A stretch of DNA of 64,000 bases. Origin: Myxococcota bacterium. GTDB taxonomy: Bacteria > Myxococcota_A > UBA9160 > UBA4427. The stretch spans positions 1 through 64,000 of the forward strand of contig JAQWRT010000026.1 in the NCBI GenBank assembly GCA_029243605.1, in the 5' to 3' direction. The first letter of the stretch is position 1; the number at the start of each line of letters is the position of its first letter. Below are positions 1 through 10,095 of the stretch, in pieces. Under the pieces are notes generated by a model. The model was not told where the DNA came from, ran no database searches, and worked only from the letters and a program-made list of their open reading frames with translations. A program made the translations under genes and the position numbers.

Positions 1-167
1 CCATCCACCCCACGGGGACTGGGGGAAAGATCGGGCGTTCGCCCTCGGCTGCCCTTGACATGGGTGGCCCCGTGCCGAGGTGACCGCGGTCTGCGCGCGG
101 CCCGACTCCGGATGACGGGAAACACCCCTTCCGAGGCCGAAGCGAGAACGAGCTGGGGCGATCAACT
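1..167 (+). other. non-coding leader upstream of dnaJ
   Basis: This stretch precedes dnaJ and has no convincing gene. A perfect TTGACA hexamer lies at 55-60, but no good -10 hexamer follows at 16-18 bases. A sigma70 promoter is therefore only half supported. No CIRCE-type inverted repeat is visible here, unlike upstream of groES. Confidence 0.3.
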
Positions 168-1307
168 GTGAGCAAGCGTGATTACTACGAGGTGCTGGGG
201 GTCGATCGAGGCGCCAGCGCCAACGACCTGAAATCGGCGTACAGGCGCCTGGCCATGGAGTTTCATCCCGACCGGAACCCCGACGACCCGGTGGCGGAGG
301 ACCGCTTCAAGGAACTCTCCGAGGCCTATGGCGTGCTCTCGGATGAGGAGAAGCGCGCGCGCTATGACCGATTCGGGCATGCGGGTCTTGGCGGCCAGGG
401 CGGCGCCCAGGATTTCGGCGATTTCGGCGGCTTTGGCGATATCTTCAACGATCTCTTCGGGGACATCTTCGGCGGGGGCGGGGGCGGAGGCGGTCGGCGC
501 GGGCGTGGCCAACGCGGGGCGGATCTCCGGTACAACCTCGAGGTGGATCTCAACGAGGTTCTACACGGCCTGGTCTCCACCATCGATATTCCCAAGATGC
601 GGACCTGCGAGCCCTGTGAGGGGTCTGGGGCGAGCCCCGGTTCCTCGGCGACGACCTGCGACCGCTGTCGCGGTGCAGGCCAAGTGGCTTTCCAACAAGG
701 TTTTTTCCGGGTCAATCGGCCCTGCGACGCGTGTGCGGGTGCCGGCCAGATCATCCGGGACCCCTGCCGGGAATGCCGCGGGGGCGGCCGAGTCGAATCT
801 CAGCAGACCCTGCAGGTCAAGGTGCCGCCGGGGGTGGATGACGGAGCACGGCTGCGCCTGGTGGGCGAGGGCGAGGCCGGGGTGGCCGGAGGACCTCCCG
901 GAGATCTCTACGTCGTGATCCACATCGAGCCTCATCCGCTCTTCGAGCGCGATGGCACCGATCTCTATACCGAGGTCCCGGTTCCCTTCGTCCAGGCGGC
1001 CCTGGGCTCGCATATCGACGTGCCGACCCTCGAGGGGCCGATGGAAATCGAGATGCCCGAGGGAACCCAATCGGGGAAAGTGTTGCCTCTCAAGGGTATG
1101 GGGCTTCCGCCCCTCCAGCCCCGCATGGATGCGGCCCGGCTGGAAAGGATGCGCGGGGATATCTTTGTGCGAATCTTCGTCGAGGTACCGACGCGGTTGA
1201 CCGATCGGCAGCGGGCGCTTCTCGAGGACTTTGCGAACGAGAGCGGGACCGAGGTCTCGCCGGTTCATCGGAGCTTCGTCGACAAGCTGAGGGATTTCTT
1301 CGACTGA
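168..1307 (+). CDS. dnaJ: molecular chaperone DnaJ (Hsp40)
   Basis: Cytoplasmic co-chaperone that delivers unfolded clients to DnaK and stimulates its ATPase. The 379-residue protein has the full type I layout: an N-terminal J domain with the HPD motif at residues 33-35, a Gly/Phe-rich linker at about 72-115, and a zinc-finger region carrying four CxxCxGxG repeats ([32 protein letters not shown]). The C-terminal substrate-binding domains follow. The start is a GTG, chosen because the protein then begins with the typical [12 protein letters not shown]. dnaK and grpE are not in the window and may lie just to the left. The lipoprotein gene starts one base after the stop, so the two are probably co-transcribed. 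Confidence 0.97.
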   Translation: MSKRDYYEVLGVDRGASANDLKSAYRRLAMEFHPDRNPDDPVAEDRFKELSEAYGVLSDEEKRARYDRFGHAGLGGQGGAQDFGDFGGFGDIFNDLFGDIFGGGGGGGGRRGRGQRGADLRYNLEVDLNEVLHGLVSTIDIPKMRTCEPCEGSGASPGSSATTCDRCRGAGQVAFQQGFFRVNRPCDACAGAGQIIRDPCRECRGGGRVESQQTLQVKVPPGVDDGARLRLVGEGEAGVAGGPPGDLYVVIHIEPHPLFERDGTDLYTEVPVPFVQAALGSHIDVPTLEGPMEIEMPEGTQSGKVLPLKGMGLPPLQPRMDAARLERMRGDIFVRIFVEVPTRLTDRQRALLEDFANESGTEVSPVHRSFVDKLRDFFD

Positions 1308-1308
1308 G

Positions 1309-3534
1309 ATGATCCGAATTGCGGGCCCATGGGGGCCTTTCGTTTCTGCCCTGGCGGTGTGCCTGCTGCTGGCCACCGCCTGTGCGGGGCCGGGCGGCCG
1401 GGAGAGGGTTCCCGCCGTCGAGAGGTCGGCCTACGAAGCGGCCCTGGCGCACTCGCCCGAGGATCCAGCCGCTTCTGCGAAAGCCCTGGAGGCTTTCCTC
1501 ACCGCCTATCCGAACAGTCTGCTCGCCGACGATGCCCTCGAGCAGTGGGCTCGCCTGGATTTCGAGGCCGGCGATCGGCGGTCTGCTTTCCGTCGCCTGG
1601 GTGAGGCGGTCAGCCGCTTCCCCAATGGCAACCGCAGCGATCCGATTCGCCTGCGGCTGGCGGTTTGGGAGAAGGAGGCCGGCTCACCCGGAGCTTCCCG
1701 GCGCTGGCTGGACGCCATTCGCCCCGAGCGTTTGACCGAGGTCGAACGCCGCTATTTCTACTGGCTCCAGATCGAATTGGCCGAGAACGATGTCGAGCGC
1801 CTGGTCTACCTGTCGAAACTCCGGGCCGCCGTAGCCGAGGAGATCGCCAGCGGCTCGACCGAGCGCGCGTTTCCCGGTGCCCTGGCCGACCCTTCGGGAC
1901 AACTCGCCGAGATCGACGGTCAAATCAGTTCCCTCCTGTTGGGGGTCTCCGAAGAGGATCTGCTGCGCGCGGTGCCCAAGCTGGGGAGCAATATTCCAGC
2001 CGGGCGCATTCGACTGGTTCTCAGCTGGCGCGCGCTGGTCTCGGGAGACCTTGCAATGGCCAGCTTTTGGCTCGAGGAGGCCGAGCGCTATTCCCTGACC
2101 CCCGAGGATCAGGAGCGATTGCAGAGCTTGGCGGTTCGCCTGGGTTCCGGCGACCTGGGCGGCGGCGATCTTTTCTTGCCGACCTTCGCCGAGGCCGCCG
2201 CGCGCCCTTGGCCATCCCTCGAGGGCCTGGCGCTCCGGGTGGGTGTGATCCTGCCTCTGACCGGGCGCTATGCCCCCTTCGGCGAGGAAGCTTTGCGCGG
2301 GTTGCTGCTCGCCGGTGGCGTCTTCGAGCGAACTCGCCCCGAGCCCTTCGAAGGGCCTCCGGGCGCGCTTCCGGGCCCGGTGGTCCCTGGGGCACCCGTC
2401 GCGGCTCCACCTTGGATGAACCACCCCGCCTTCGCGCGGGACCTTCCAGTCGCGAGCGAGGTGAGCCCGGGCATCGAACTGGTGATTCGCGACAGCGGGG
2501 GTAGCCCCGAGCGCGCCGCCGCCGCGGTTCGCGAATTGGCTCTCCAGGAGGATGTGCTCGCGATCGTCGGGCCGATCTTTTCGGGCGAATCCGAAGCGGC
2601 TGCTCGGGAAGCCGAGAGCTACGAGATTCCCCTGCTCACCCTTTCCAACCGAGTGGAGATCAGCGCTGAGCGCGATTACGTCTTCCGCTTGCGAATGACT
2701 CCGGACGACGAAATCGATCGCTTGGTCGAATACGCCATCACCGAGTCGGGAATGCAGACCTTTGCGATCCTCTACCCCATGAACCGCTACGGGCGGGGGA
2801 TGCGAAACCGCTATTGGGAAGCCGTCATGGAGCGGGGGGGCAAGATCGTCGCGGCTGCGGGCTACGAGCCCGACGCCACGGATTTCAAGGCCTCGATTCG
2901 AAGCATGGTCGGATTCGACTTGATCACACCCAACGAGCGCGTGGCCCTTCAGGAGCGAAGTAAGGCGCTGCGCCGTGGACGCCGACTCGAGCCCGAGGCC
3001 GGGGCCCTACTTAAAGAGATTCTCTACACCCAACTCGGTCCCGATGGCGAAGCGCTTCCGCCGATCGTTGACTTCGACGCGCTCTTTATCCCCGACGACC
3101 ACGAGAAGATCCAGTTGATCGCCCCCCAACTCGCGTACCACGAGATTGAAGGGGTCCAGCTTTTGGGGTCGCGGGATTGGAATGATCCGGAATTGATTCG
3201 CATCGGCCGGAGCCACGTCGCTGGGGCCCTGGTCTCGACTCCCTTTCACCCGGGCAGCCGCTTTCCCATCGTCCAGAATTTCGTCGCCGGCTACCGCGAG
3301 AGCTTCGGGGGGGAGCCGGACGAATTCTCGGCGAGTGCCTTCGACGCGCTGAATCTCGTGCTGACCCAGGCTGCCCTGGATTACGCGACGCGCCCAGAAA
3401 TTAGGGACGGCATCCGTCGGATCTACGGATTCCCCGGGGTTTCGGGGGTGACCAGCATTCTCCCCGACGGAAACGCGCGCAAGCGGCCTTTCCTGGTGGA
3501 GGTCGAGCGCCGCCGTTTCGTCGGCGTGGACTGA
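1309..3534 (+). CDS. LpoA/LppC-like lipoprotein with periplasmic-binding-protein domain
   Basis: A 741-residue predicted lipoprotein. The N-terminus has a hydrophobic stretch ending in a lipobox (LATAC), giving a lipidated Cys near residue 25. Residues of about 40-300 are helical, alanine/leucine-rich and TPR-like. From about residue 310 (VGVILPLTGRYAPFGEEA) to the end it resembles the type I periplasmic binding fold of branched-chain amino-acid receptors (AIVGPIFSGESEAAAREA). TPR-like plus binding fold is the architecture of LpoA/YraM, the outer-membrane activator of penicillin-binding protein 1A in gammaproteobacteria. Whether this homologue activates a PBP or binds a small ligand cannot be read from sequence. 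It starts one base after the dnaJ stop, so it is likely in the same operon. Confidence 0.75.
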   Translation: MIRIAGPWGPFVSALAVCLLLATACAGPGGRERVPAVERSAYEAALAHSPEDPAASAKALEAFLTAYPNSLLADDALEQWARLDFEAGDRRSAFRRLGEAVSRFPNGNRSDPIRLRLAVWEKEAGSPGASRRWLDAIRPERLTEVERRYFYWLQIELAENDVERLVYLSKLRAAVAEEIASGSTERAFPGALADPSGQLAEIDGQISSLLLGVSEEDLLRAVPKLGSNIPAGRIRLVLSWRALVSGDLAMASFWLEEAERYSLTPEDQERLQSLAVRLGSGDLGGGDLFLPTFAEAAARPWPSLEGLALRVGVILPLTGRYAPFGEEALRGLLLAGGVFERTRPEPFEGPPGALPGPVVPGAPVAAPPWMNHPAFARDLPVASEVSPGIELVIRDSGGSPERAAAAVRELALQEDVLAIVGPIFSGESEAAAREAESYEIPLLTLSNRVEISAERDYVFRLRMTPDDEIDRLVEYAITESGMQTFAILYPMNRYGRGMRNRYWEAVMERGGKIVAAAGYEPDATDFKASIRSMVGFDLITPNERVALQERSKALRRGRRLEPEAGALLKEILYTQLGPDGEALPPIVDFDALFIPDDHEKIQLIAPQLAYHEIEGVQLLGSRDWNDPELIRIGRSHVAGALVSTPFHPGSRFPIVQNFVAGYRESFGGEPDEFSASAFDALNLVLTQAALDYATRPEIRDGIRRIYGFPGVSGVTSILPDGNARKRPFLVEVERRRFVGVD

Positions 3535-3652
3535 GCTGAGCGGCTCCTGTGGCGCGATTGGGGGCTTGCCGGTCAATTGCTCATGCTTTTCCTCCGGTGG
3601 GGGAGAAGAATCTCGCGTGGAACTAAAGTGAGTTCCCCTGCGCGTCGAAGCG

Positions 3653-6070
3653 TTGAGTATGACTATCGACTCTTTGGCTACCGAAAGTTTCCCCTCCGAG
3701 CTGCCCGTAATCAGCTTGCGGGAACTCGTCGTTTTTCCCTACATGGCCCTGCCGCTGATCGTCGCACGGGAGAGGTCCATCGCCGCAGTGGAAGACGCGC
3801 TGGAGGGAGACCAGATGATTCTGCTGGTCGCCCAGCGGGACTCGGAGGTTTTCGATCCCCAGCCCGAGCAGCTCTACGACGTGGGAACCGTGGCCGTCGT
3901 GACGAGTCGTTCGACGCTTTCGGATGGCCGGCTGAAGGTCCTGATCCAGGGGGTGGCCAAGGCGCGGATCGTGCCGGGAAGCACCCAGGGGTACCGAGCG
4001 CGAGTCGAGGAAATTTCCGTTCAGGAGGAGGCCGAGTGGACGGTCGAAGGCGAAGCCCTCGTCCGCGCCGTGCGTAGCCGGGTCGAGCAACTCCTTCCCC
4101 TGAAGAGCTTGCCGCCCGAGGTTCTGTCGGTGACGTCCAATATCGACAACCCCGGAAAGCTCGCCGATATGGTGGCGTCGAACCTGCGACTGCGGGTGTC
4201 CGAGGCTCAGCAGGTTCTCGAAACCGAGGACTCTCTGGCTCGGCTTCGCCGGGTGGACGCCCTGGTGCGTCGGGAACTCGAGGTAACGAATATCCAGGCC
4301 GAGATCCAGACTCAGGCCAAGGAGGAGATGTCCCGGGGCGAGCGCGAAGTCTTCCTGCGCGAGCAATTGCGGGCGATCCAGAGTGAGTTGGGTGAGACCG
4401 ACGGCGGCGGAAACGAGGCCGACGAGTACCGGTCCAAGATCGCCGGTGCCAACCTCTCCCACGACAGTTTCGAGGAGGCCAACCGCCAGGTTCAACGCCT
4501 CTCGACCATGCACCCCGACGGGCCCGAAGCCCAGGTGGTGCGAAATTATCTCGATTGGTTGCTGTGTCTGCCCTGGGATCGCTGTTCGCCCGACCGGTTG
4601 GATCTCGTCAACGCCCGGGAAATCCTGGATGCTGACCACGCTCATCTCAACAAGGTGAAGGATCGTATTCTCGAATTTCTCAGCGTGCGAAAGCTCCGCA
4701 ACGATAGCCGCGGACCGATCCTCTGCTTCGCCGGCGCACCGGGGGTGGGTAAGACCTCCCTGGGTCGCTCCATCGCTCGCTCCATGGGGCGTGAGTTCGT
4801 GCGCATCTCCCTGGGCGGCGTTCGCGACGAAGCCGAAATTCGAGGCCATCGACGCACCTATGTCGGTGCCATGCCCGGACGCATCATCCAGGCGATGAAA
4901 AAGGCGGGAACCAGCAATCCCGTGATCATGCTCGATGAGATCGACAAGCTCAGCAGCAACGATTTCCGCGGCGATCCGGCTGCGGCTCTCCTCGAGGTCC
5001 TCGACCCCGAGCAGAATCACGATTTCAGCGACCATTTCCTCAGCATCCCCTTCGATCTGTCCCGAGTGCTCTTTATCGCGACGGCCAATCGCCTGGAGAC
5101 GATTCCGGGCCCGTTGCGGGACAGAATGGAAACGGTTCAGCTCTCGGGGTACAGCCAGGAGGAGAAGGTCGAAATTGCCTCACGCTTCCTTGTTCCCCGG
5201 CAGATCGACGAGAACGGATTGAACCCCGAGCAGATGAACTGGTCGGCGGGGGCCATCGAAGGGCTCGTGAGCGGCTATACCCGGGAGGCCGGGGTGCGAA
5301 ACCTGGAGCGCCAGGTCGCCGCAGTCTGTCGCAAGGTGGCTCGCAAGGCGGCCGAAGGGGACGGTTCCAAGGTCTCAATCACCCGCCGCAGCCTGACCCG
5401 TTACCTGGGAAACGGGCCTTATGCTCGTGAGAAGGAGGAGCAGGTCGACGAAGTCGGCGTCGTTCGCGGACTCGCGTGGACCGAGGCCGGTGGCGAATTG
5501 CTGCCCGTCGAGTCCTCTCTGGCCGCAGGCAAGGGGATGGTGCTGACTGGACAGTTGGGAGACGTTATGAAGGAGTCGGGTCTCACCGCGCTTTCCTTCG
5601 TGCGGTCGACCCTGCGATCTCTCGACTCGGTGGTCGAAGACCTCTCCGAGAGCGAGGTTCACGTACACGTGCCCGATGGAGCGACACCCAAGGACGGGCC
5701 GTCTGCGGGGGTTGCCATCGCTACGGCGATCTTCTCTGCGGCCACTGGAATTCCGGTTCGGGGCGACGTGGCGATGACCGGAGAGGTCACTCTCCGGGGT
5801 AAGGTTCTGGCCGTGGGGGGCGTTCGCGAGAAGGCTCTGGCGGCGCTTCGGGCCGGGGTGTCCGAGGTGATCCTGCCGCGTCAGTGCATGACCCAGGTCG
5901 AGGCCATCCCTAAGGAATTGCGGCGGAAGCTGACCTTCATCCCGGTGAACGATATGTCGGAGGTGCTCGACGCCGCCCTGGCCGAGCCGCCGGTGGTCCG
6001 GGTCAAGGCCGTTCCGAGCCAGCGGTCGGAGCCGTCTCACCTGCACGCCTCGTTCAAGCCCGGCTGCTAA
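3653..6070 (+). CDS. lon: ATP-dependent Lon protease
   Basis: Cytoplasmic AAA+ serine protease that degrades misfolded and selected regulatory proteins. The 805 residues cover the LonA layout: N-terminal substrate-recognition domain, a coiled-coil region, the AAA+ module with Walker A (GAPGVGKTS, near residue 361) and Walker B ([10 protein letters not shown]), and the C-terminal peptidase with catalytic Ser in KDGPSAGVA (about residue 684) and catalytic Lys in the [16 protein letters not shown] segment. The reading frame opens with TTG at 3653; an ATG two codons later (3659) is an equally likely start. With dnaJ upstream and groESL further on, it forms part of the protein-quality-control set in this window. 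Confidence 0.97.
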   Translation: MSMTIDSLATESFPSELPVISLRELVVFPYMALPLIVARERSIAAVEDALEGDQMILLVAQRDSEVFDPQPEQLYDVGTVAVVTSRSTLSDGRLKVLIQGVAKARIVPGSTQGYRARVEEISVQEEAEWTVEGEALVRAVRSRVEQLLPLKSLPPEVLSVTSNIDNPGKLADMVASNLRLRVSEAQQVLETEDSLARLRRVDALVRRELEVTNIQAEIQTQAKEEMSRGEREVFLREQLRAIQSELGETDGGGNEADEYRSKIAGANLSHDSFEEANRQVQRLSTMHPDGPEAQVVRNYLDWLLCLPWDRCSPDRLDLVNAREILDADHAHLNKVKDRILEFLSVRKLRNDSRGPILCFAGAPGVGKTSLGRSIARSMGREFVRISLGGVRDEAEIRGHRRTYVGAMPGRIIQAMKKAGTSNPVIMLDEIDKLSSNDFRGDPAAALLEVLDPEQNHDFSDHFLSIPFDLSRVLFIATANRLETIPGPLRDRMETVQLSGYSQEEKVEIASRFLVPRQIDENGLNPEQMNWSAGAIEGLVSGYTREAGVRNLERQVAAVCRKVARKAAEGDGSKVSITRRSLTRYLGNGPYAREKEEQVDEVGVVRGLAWTEAGGELLPVESSLAAGKGMVLTGQLGDVMKESGLTALSFVRSTLRSLDSVVEDLSESEVHVHVPDGATPKDGPSAGVAIATAIFSAATGIPVRGDVAMTGEVTLRGKVLAVGGVREKALAALRAGVSEVILPRQCMTQVEAIPKELRRKLTFIPVNDMSEVLDAALAEPPVVRVKAVPSQRSEPSHLHASFKPGC

Positions 6071-6185
6071 GACGGTTTGGCACCTACGGTTTCGCGCTTC
6101 ACGCTTTCGCACTGATCTCTCACGCTTCGACTGAGCGCGGGAGGGGGGCCTGTTCGCCGGGCTTCGGGCCGTCTATCGTGCCCGC

Positions 6186-7148
6186 ATGCCGCGCTTGCGC
6201 ACGCTCTCGGATCTGGGTGAGGGTCGCCTGATCGACCGAATTGCCCGGGCGGCCGGTCGCCTGGATCGGTCTGGAGTCGTTCTCGGAATCGGGGACGATG
6301 CGGCGATCCTTCGGCTCCGCGCCGGCGAGGATTTTGTGACGAGCACCGACGCCACGGTGGAGAACGTGCACTTTCGCTGGTCCGAGCAGGCGGCATCGTC
6401 GGTGGGGCGCCGAGCCCTGGTTTCGAATCTTTCCGATCTGGCCGCCATGGGGGCCAGGCCCCTGGGTTTCACCCTGGCGCTCGCCGCGCCGCCGGACTTG
6501 GCCCTCGATCGCTTCGATGGACTGGTTCGGGGATTGGTGCGCGAGGCGCGTAGCCACGGCTGCGCCTGGGTCGGCGGCAATCTTGCTCGCTCGGATCAGA
6601 CCAGCTTGGCGATCTCCATTTTTGGAGCGGTGCCCCGGGGTCGCTTTCTGCCCCGAAAGGGGCTTCGCTCGGGCGACCGCCTTTTCGTGACGGGCGCTTT
6701 GGGGGCTGCGAGCCTGGCTCGGGCGGGTTGGGAGAGGGCGGGGCGACGGATTCGACACGTCCCCGTCCCGCGTCTCGAGGCAGGAAGGGCCCTGTTGGGA
6801 CTGCCGGGCTTTGCGGCGTGCATCGATATCTCCGATGGGCTGCTCAGCGATCTCGGGCATCTGCTCGAGGGGGGAGCGCTCGGGGCCGCCCTCGATTCCG
6901 AGCGTCTGCCGCTACCCCCGGGCTTTGGAGCGCGCTGCCGGGAATTGGGTGCGGATCCCCTGGCCCTGGCTCTGGCCGGGGGTGAGGATTACGAATTGCT
7001 CTTCGGTCTCCGCCGTCGGGCGGCCGCGGGCTTCTCCGCCGCCGCCTTGACCCGGCGCCTGGGCGTGGCTGTGACCGAGATCGGCGAGGTGACCTCGACA
7101 CCGGGCATTACCGGCGTCCCGGAAGTTGCCTCCTTCCTGCACTATTGA
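6186..7148 (+). CDS. thiL: thiamine-monophosphate kinase ThiL
   Basis: Phosphorylates thiamine monophosphate with ATP to give thiamine diphosphate, the active cofactor. The 320-residue protein shows the AIR-synthase-like ThiL signatures in order: GIGDDAAIL, STDATVENVHFR, the VGRRALVSNLSDLAAMGA segment, GGNLARSDQ, and near the C-terminus CIDISDGLLSDL and LAGGEDYELLF. The acidic residues of GIGDDAA, STDAT and ISDGL match the metal/phosphate ligands known for the family. The ATG start gives the standard N-terminus. No other thiamine gene is adjacent, so it is an isolated pathway gene between lon and a response regulator. Confidence 0.95.
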   Translation: MPRLRTLSDLGEGRLIDRIARAAGRLDRSGVVLGIGDDAAILRLRAGEDFVTSTDATVENVHFRWSEQAASSVGRRALVSNLSDLAAMGARPLGFTLALAAPPDLALDRFDGLVRGLVREARSHGCAWVGGNLARSDQTSLAISIFGAVPRGRFLPRKGLRSGDRLFVTGALGAASLARAGWERAGRRIRHVPVPRLEAGRALLGLPGFAACIDISDGLLSDLGHLLEGGALGAALDSERLPLPPGFGARCRELGADPLALALAGGEDYELLFGLRRRAAAGFSAAALTRRLGVAVTEIGEVTSTPGITGVPEVASFLHY

Positions 7149-7312
7149 AGCCGGCTCGCCGCTTCCAGGCCACAAGTCCTCTGTAGTACTCACGAAAAAT
7201 ATGGGAATAGGGGAGCGCTTTGCCCGGGAAGCGGACCAGCCTTCAAGCTGCCCGGTGGCCTTGCCGATAGGACCAGGGAGAGCGGAAACGCGAACAAGGA
7301 AAGAGAAAAGCC

Positions 7313-7705
7313 ATGAAGCGTATCCTCATTGCCGACGACGCCCCCTTCATGCGTCAGATGTTACGCGAGATCCTCGAGCCCCTGGGCTACGAGGTCGTCG
7401 CCGAGGCCGCCAATGGTTTTGAGGCGGCGGAACTCTTCGCTCTTCACCAGCCCGACGTGGTGACCATGGACATGGTGATGCCCAAGGGTTCCGGAACCGA
7501 TGCCTGCCGGATGATTCGCAATCGGTTCCCCGCTGCGAAGATCGTCGTGGCGTGCACCCTGGGTCAGGAGGGTCTGGTACTCGAGGCCCTTCGCGCGGGC
7601 GCCGCTAATTTTATCACCAAGCCCTACCAGCCCGACGTAGTGGAATCCGTGCTCTCCTGGGTCCTCGAGAAAGACCAAGACGGGGTCGAGGTCCGACCGG
7701 TCTGA
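7313..7705 (+). CDS. single-domain response regulator (CheY-like)
   Basis: A 130-residue stand-alone receiver domain. The acidic pair (ADDAP, near residues 8-9), the phosphoacceptor Asp (VTMDMVMPKGSG), the conserved Thr (ACTLG) and the switch Lys (TKPYQP) are all present, so it should be phosphorylatable. There is no output domain, so it presumably acts by protein contact, as CheY or phosphorelay intermediates do. A good ribosome binding site (AAGGAAAG) precedes the ATG. No kinase or chemotaxis gene is adjacent; the nearest kinase is the hybrid kinase 7 kb downstream. Its partner is unknown. Confidence 0.9.
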   Translation: MKRILIADDAPFMRQMLREILEPLGYEVVAEAANGFEAAELFALHQPDVVTMDMVMPKGSGTDACRMIRNRFPAAKIVVACTLGQEGLVLEALRAGAANFITKPYQPDVVESVLSWVLEKDQDGVEVRPV

Positions 7706-7986
7706 TCCCGCCGCCTGGCTTGCCCGCGCGGCAAGTCCTTCGCTGGCGCACCCGATCCCTGCGCACTCCTGGGCACCTCTGCTTTTCTTTGCCCATGCGC
7801 TCGGCCCGTTCGCGCACCCATGCCCATGGCGGCTGGGCGCGCTGGCGAGCCTCGGGCTCTGGGGCGCGGTTCACGGGGGTCTGATACCGTCCTCGGGCGC
7901 GCCTCCCCGGGGTCCTTGGCGGTGGGGGCGGTTGTGTGGCCAGCGCCCAGATCGGGGGGCTGGGTTCCCGAAAGGCGAAACGCGAC

Positions 7987-8736
7987 GTGAACGAGAACCG
8001 GATGCGGTCATTGCTTTCGAAGGTTCAGCAGGGCGAGATCTCCGTGGATGCCGCCGTCAAGGATCTCTCCCGTCTGCCTTTCGTCGATACCCAAAACGCC
8101 CGGGTCGATACCCATCGTGCACTGCGCCAGGGCATTCCCGAGGTGATCTTCGGGCTCGGTAAGACGACCGACCAGATCGCCGAGATCGGGGCGGCGCTCC
8201 GCGAAGCGGGCCAACCCGTCCTGGTGACCCGGATCGGTCCGGACGAGGCGGAGGCGGTCCAGCAGCTTCTTGGAGAAGGCGAATACGACGCGCCGGCGCA
8301 GCTTCTCGCCTACCGCGTGGGAGAGATGGAAATGCGGGGTCGGGGAACCATCGCCGTGGTCTCCGCGGGGACTGCGGATCAACCCGTGGCCGCCGAAGCG
8401 GCGGGGGTGGCCGAGTTCTTTGGCAATCGAGTCGACCGGCTGCAAGACGTTGGGGTCGCGGGGCTGCATCGGCTCCTGGCGGCCGAAGAACGCCTTCGGG
8501 AGGCCCGAGTCCTCATCGTTGTGGCGGGAATGGAAGGAGCGCTTCCCTCGGTGGTCGGAGGCCTGGTGGATAAGCCCGTGATCGCCGTGCCGACGAGTAC
8601 GGGCTACGGGGTTTCCATGGGAGGACTCTCGGCGCTGCTGGGCATGCTCTCGAGCTGCGCCTCGAATGTCAGCGTGGTTAATATCGACAACGGATTCGGA
8701 GCCGCCTATGCCGCGACCCTCATCAACCGGCTCTAA
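7987..8736 (+). CDS. larB: nickel pincer cofactor biosynthesis protein LarB
   Basis: LarB carboxylates the pyridinium ring of nicotinic acid adenine dinucleotide and hydrolyses the phosphoanhydride, the first step to the nickel-pincer nucleotide of lactate racemase-type enzymes. The protein has the LarB N-terminal motif (ARVDTHRALRQGIPEVIFG) and a C-terminal PurE-like AIR-carboxylase domain (VSAGTADQPVAAEA, then PVIAVPTSTGYG). The start is uncertain: GTG 7987 has AAAGGCG about 10 bases upstream and fits the family N-terminus, while GTG 7936 and ATG 8002 are alternatives. It overlaps the larC start, which indicates translational coupling. LarA and LarE are not in this window. Confidence 0.9.
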   Translation: MNENRMRSLLSKVQQGEISVDAAVKDLSRLPFVDTQNARVDTHRALRQGIPEVIFGLGKTTDQIAEIGAALREAGQPVLVTRIGPDEAEAVQQLLGEGEYDAPAQLLAYRVGEMEMRGRGTIAVVSAGTADQPVAAEAAGVAEFFGNRVDRLQDVGVAGLHRLLAAEERLREARVLIVVAGMEGALPSVVGGLVDKPVIAVPTSTGYGVSMGGLSALLGMLSSCASNVSVVNIDNGFGAAYAATLINRL

Positions 8737-10093
8737 GACCCGTTCCCGCTGGGCGAACCGGTCGGCCAACAAGAACCGAGTTCTTCATCTCGATCCCTTC
8801 TCGGGCATCGCGGGGAATATGTTCGTCGCCGCGCTCCTCGATCTCGGTCTCTCGCGCAAGGAACTCGAGGAGGGGCTTGCCGGGCTCGGTGTCGCTCACT
8901 CGCTCAAGCTCAGCCGGGTGCAGCGCGGGAGCCTGGCGGCGCGTTATCTGGAGGTGCGCGTTCCGGGCAGGCGGCGCCCGCGACGGGTTCGCAAGCCCCG
9001 GTCCGGCCACGTCCATTCCGAGGACGCCGGACATTCCCACGCCGCCCAGCACGCCGCCCAGCACGCCGCCCATCACGCCGCCCATGACCACGGACCCCAT
9101 GGCGGCCATGGCGCCGAGGACGGCCACAGCCGTAGCTATTCCGAAATCGTGGACCTGCTCGGACAGGCGGAGCTCGAGGACGCAATCCGTCAACGCGCCC
9201 TGGCGATCTTTGAGGCCTTGGGACGCGCCGAGGCTCGGGTTCACGGTGTTTCCCTGGACAAGGTGCACTTTCACGAAGTGGGGGCGGTGGACGCCATCGT
9301 CGACGTGACCGCCGCGGCCATCGGCGTCGAGCGCCTGGGGATCGGGCGAATCACCAGCAGCCCCGTGGCCCTGGGCTACGGCTTTGTCGAGAGCAGCCAC
9401 GGTCGCCTGCCCCTGCCGGCACCGGCGACCCTCGAACTGCTCAAGGGAATTCCCACGGTGCCTGCCAACGTCGAGTGGGAGACGGTGACCCCCACCGGCG
9501 CGGCGATTTTGCGGACCCTGGTCCATGAATATGAGGGCATGCCCGCGATGACGGTGGAAGCGATAGGGCTCGGGGCCGGGAACGATCGCCCGGGTGCGGT
9601 CCCCAACGTTCTCCGTGCGCTGATCGGTGAATCCAACGATGGTCTGGGGCGCGATCGGGTGGTGGTGCTCGAGTCGAACCTCGACGATCTGGTTCCCGAG
9701 CATTTCGATTATGTGATGGAGAGGCTCTTCGAGGCGGGCGCCCTCGATGTGTCGCTGCAGCATATTCAGATGAAGAAAAACCGCCCGGGTTTTCTGTTGC
9801 GGGTGATCGCCCAGACTGCGGATCGCATGGCGTTGGCGGGAATTCTCTTCGCCGAGTCCGGCACCCTGGGCGTGCGAAGCCAGGAGTGGGAGCGCCTGAT
9901 CCTCGAGCGCGAAGAGGGCCGAGTCGAGACCCCATTTGGTCGCATCGCGGTCAAGTGGGTCCGGGATCCGGACGGGGCCCTCCAGGTTTCCGCCGAGTAC
10001 GATGCTTGCAAGCGGGCGGCCCGCAAGGCGGGGGTCCCTCTCCGCGAGGTCGTTCGCTGTGCCGAGGCGGCTGCGCGCGAGAAGGGGCGCTGA
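8708..10093 (+). CDS. larC: nickel pincer cofactor biosynthesis protein LarC
   Basis: LarC is the CTP-dependent nickel insertase that completes the nickel-pincer nucleotide. The 461 residues carry the family N-terminus (LHLDPFSGIAGNMFVAALLD), a very His-rich segment (about residues 95-140) likely to hold nickel, and the conserved body through VHFHEVGAVDAIVDV and PNVLRALIG. In lactobacilli LarC is split as larC1/larC2 and joined by a programmed frameshift; here it is one continuous frame. The ATG at 8708 lies inside larB (29-base overlap), so the two are coupled. An upstream GTG at 8666 is possible but would give a long unconserved N-terminus. Confidence 0.92.
   Translation: MPRPSSTGSKTRSRWANRSANKNRVLHLDPFSGIAGNMFVAALLDLGLSRKELEEGLAGLGVAHSLKLSRVQRGSLAARYLEVRVPGRRRPRRVRKPRSGHVHSEDAGHSHAAQHAAQHAAHHAAHDHGPHGGHGAEDGHSRSYSEIVDLLGQAELEDAIRQRALAIFEALGRAEARVHGVSLDKVHFHEVGAVDAIVDVTAAAIGVERLGIGRITSSPVALGYGFVESSHGRLPLPAPATLELLKGIPTVPANVEWETVTPTGAAILRTLVHEYEGMPAMTVEAIGLGAGNDRPGAVPNVLRALIGESNDGLGRDRVVVLESNLDDLVPEHFDYVMERLFEAGALDVSLQHIQMKKNRPGFLLRVIAQTADRMALAGILFAESGTLGVRSQEWERLILEREEGRVETPFGRIAVKWVRDPDGALQVSAEYDACKRAARKAGVPLREVVRCAEAAAREKGR
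9038..9085 (+). repeat. 12-bp tandem repeat (4 copies) inside larC
   Basis: Four consecutive copies of CACGCCGCCCA(G/T) run from 9038 to 9085. They are in frame and encode a repeated His-Ala-Ala-(Gln/His) unit in the His-rich loop of LarC. The copy number may vary by slippage without breaking the frame. Confidence 0.85.
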
Positions 10094-10095
10094 AG

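Noticed and set aside
3623-5035. 470-codon open frame on the minus strand across lon
   Set aside because: It mirrors the lon codons in high-GC DNA. The plus-strand Lon motifs are unambiguous and the antisense product has no recognisable domain.
9038-9085. Short tandem repeat as a possible CRISPR or regulatory array
   Set aside because: It has no spacers and is in frame inside larC, encoding the His-rich loop.
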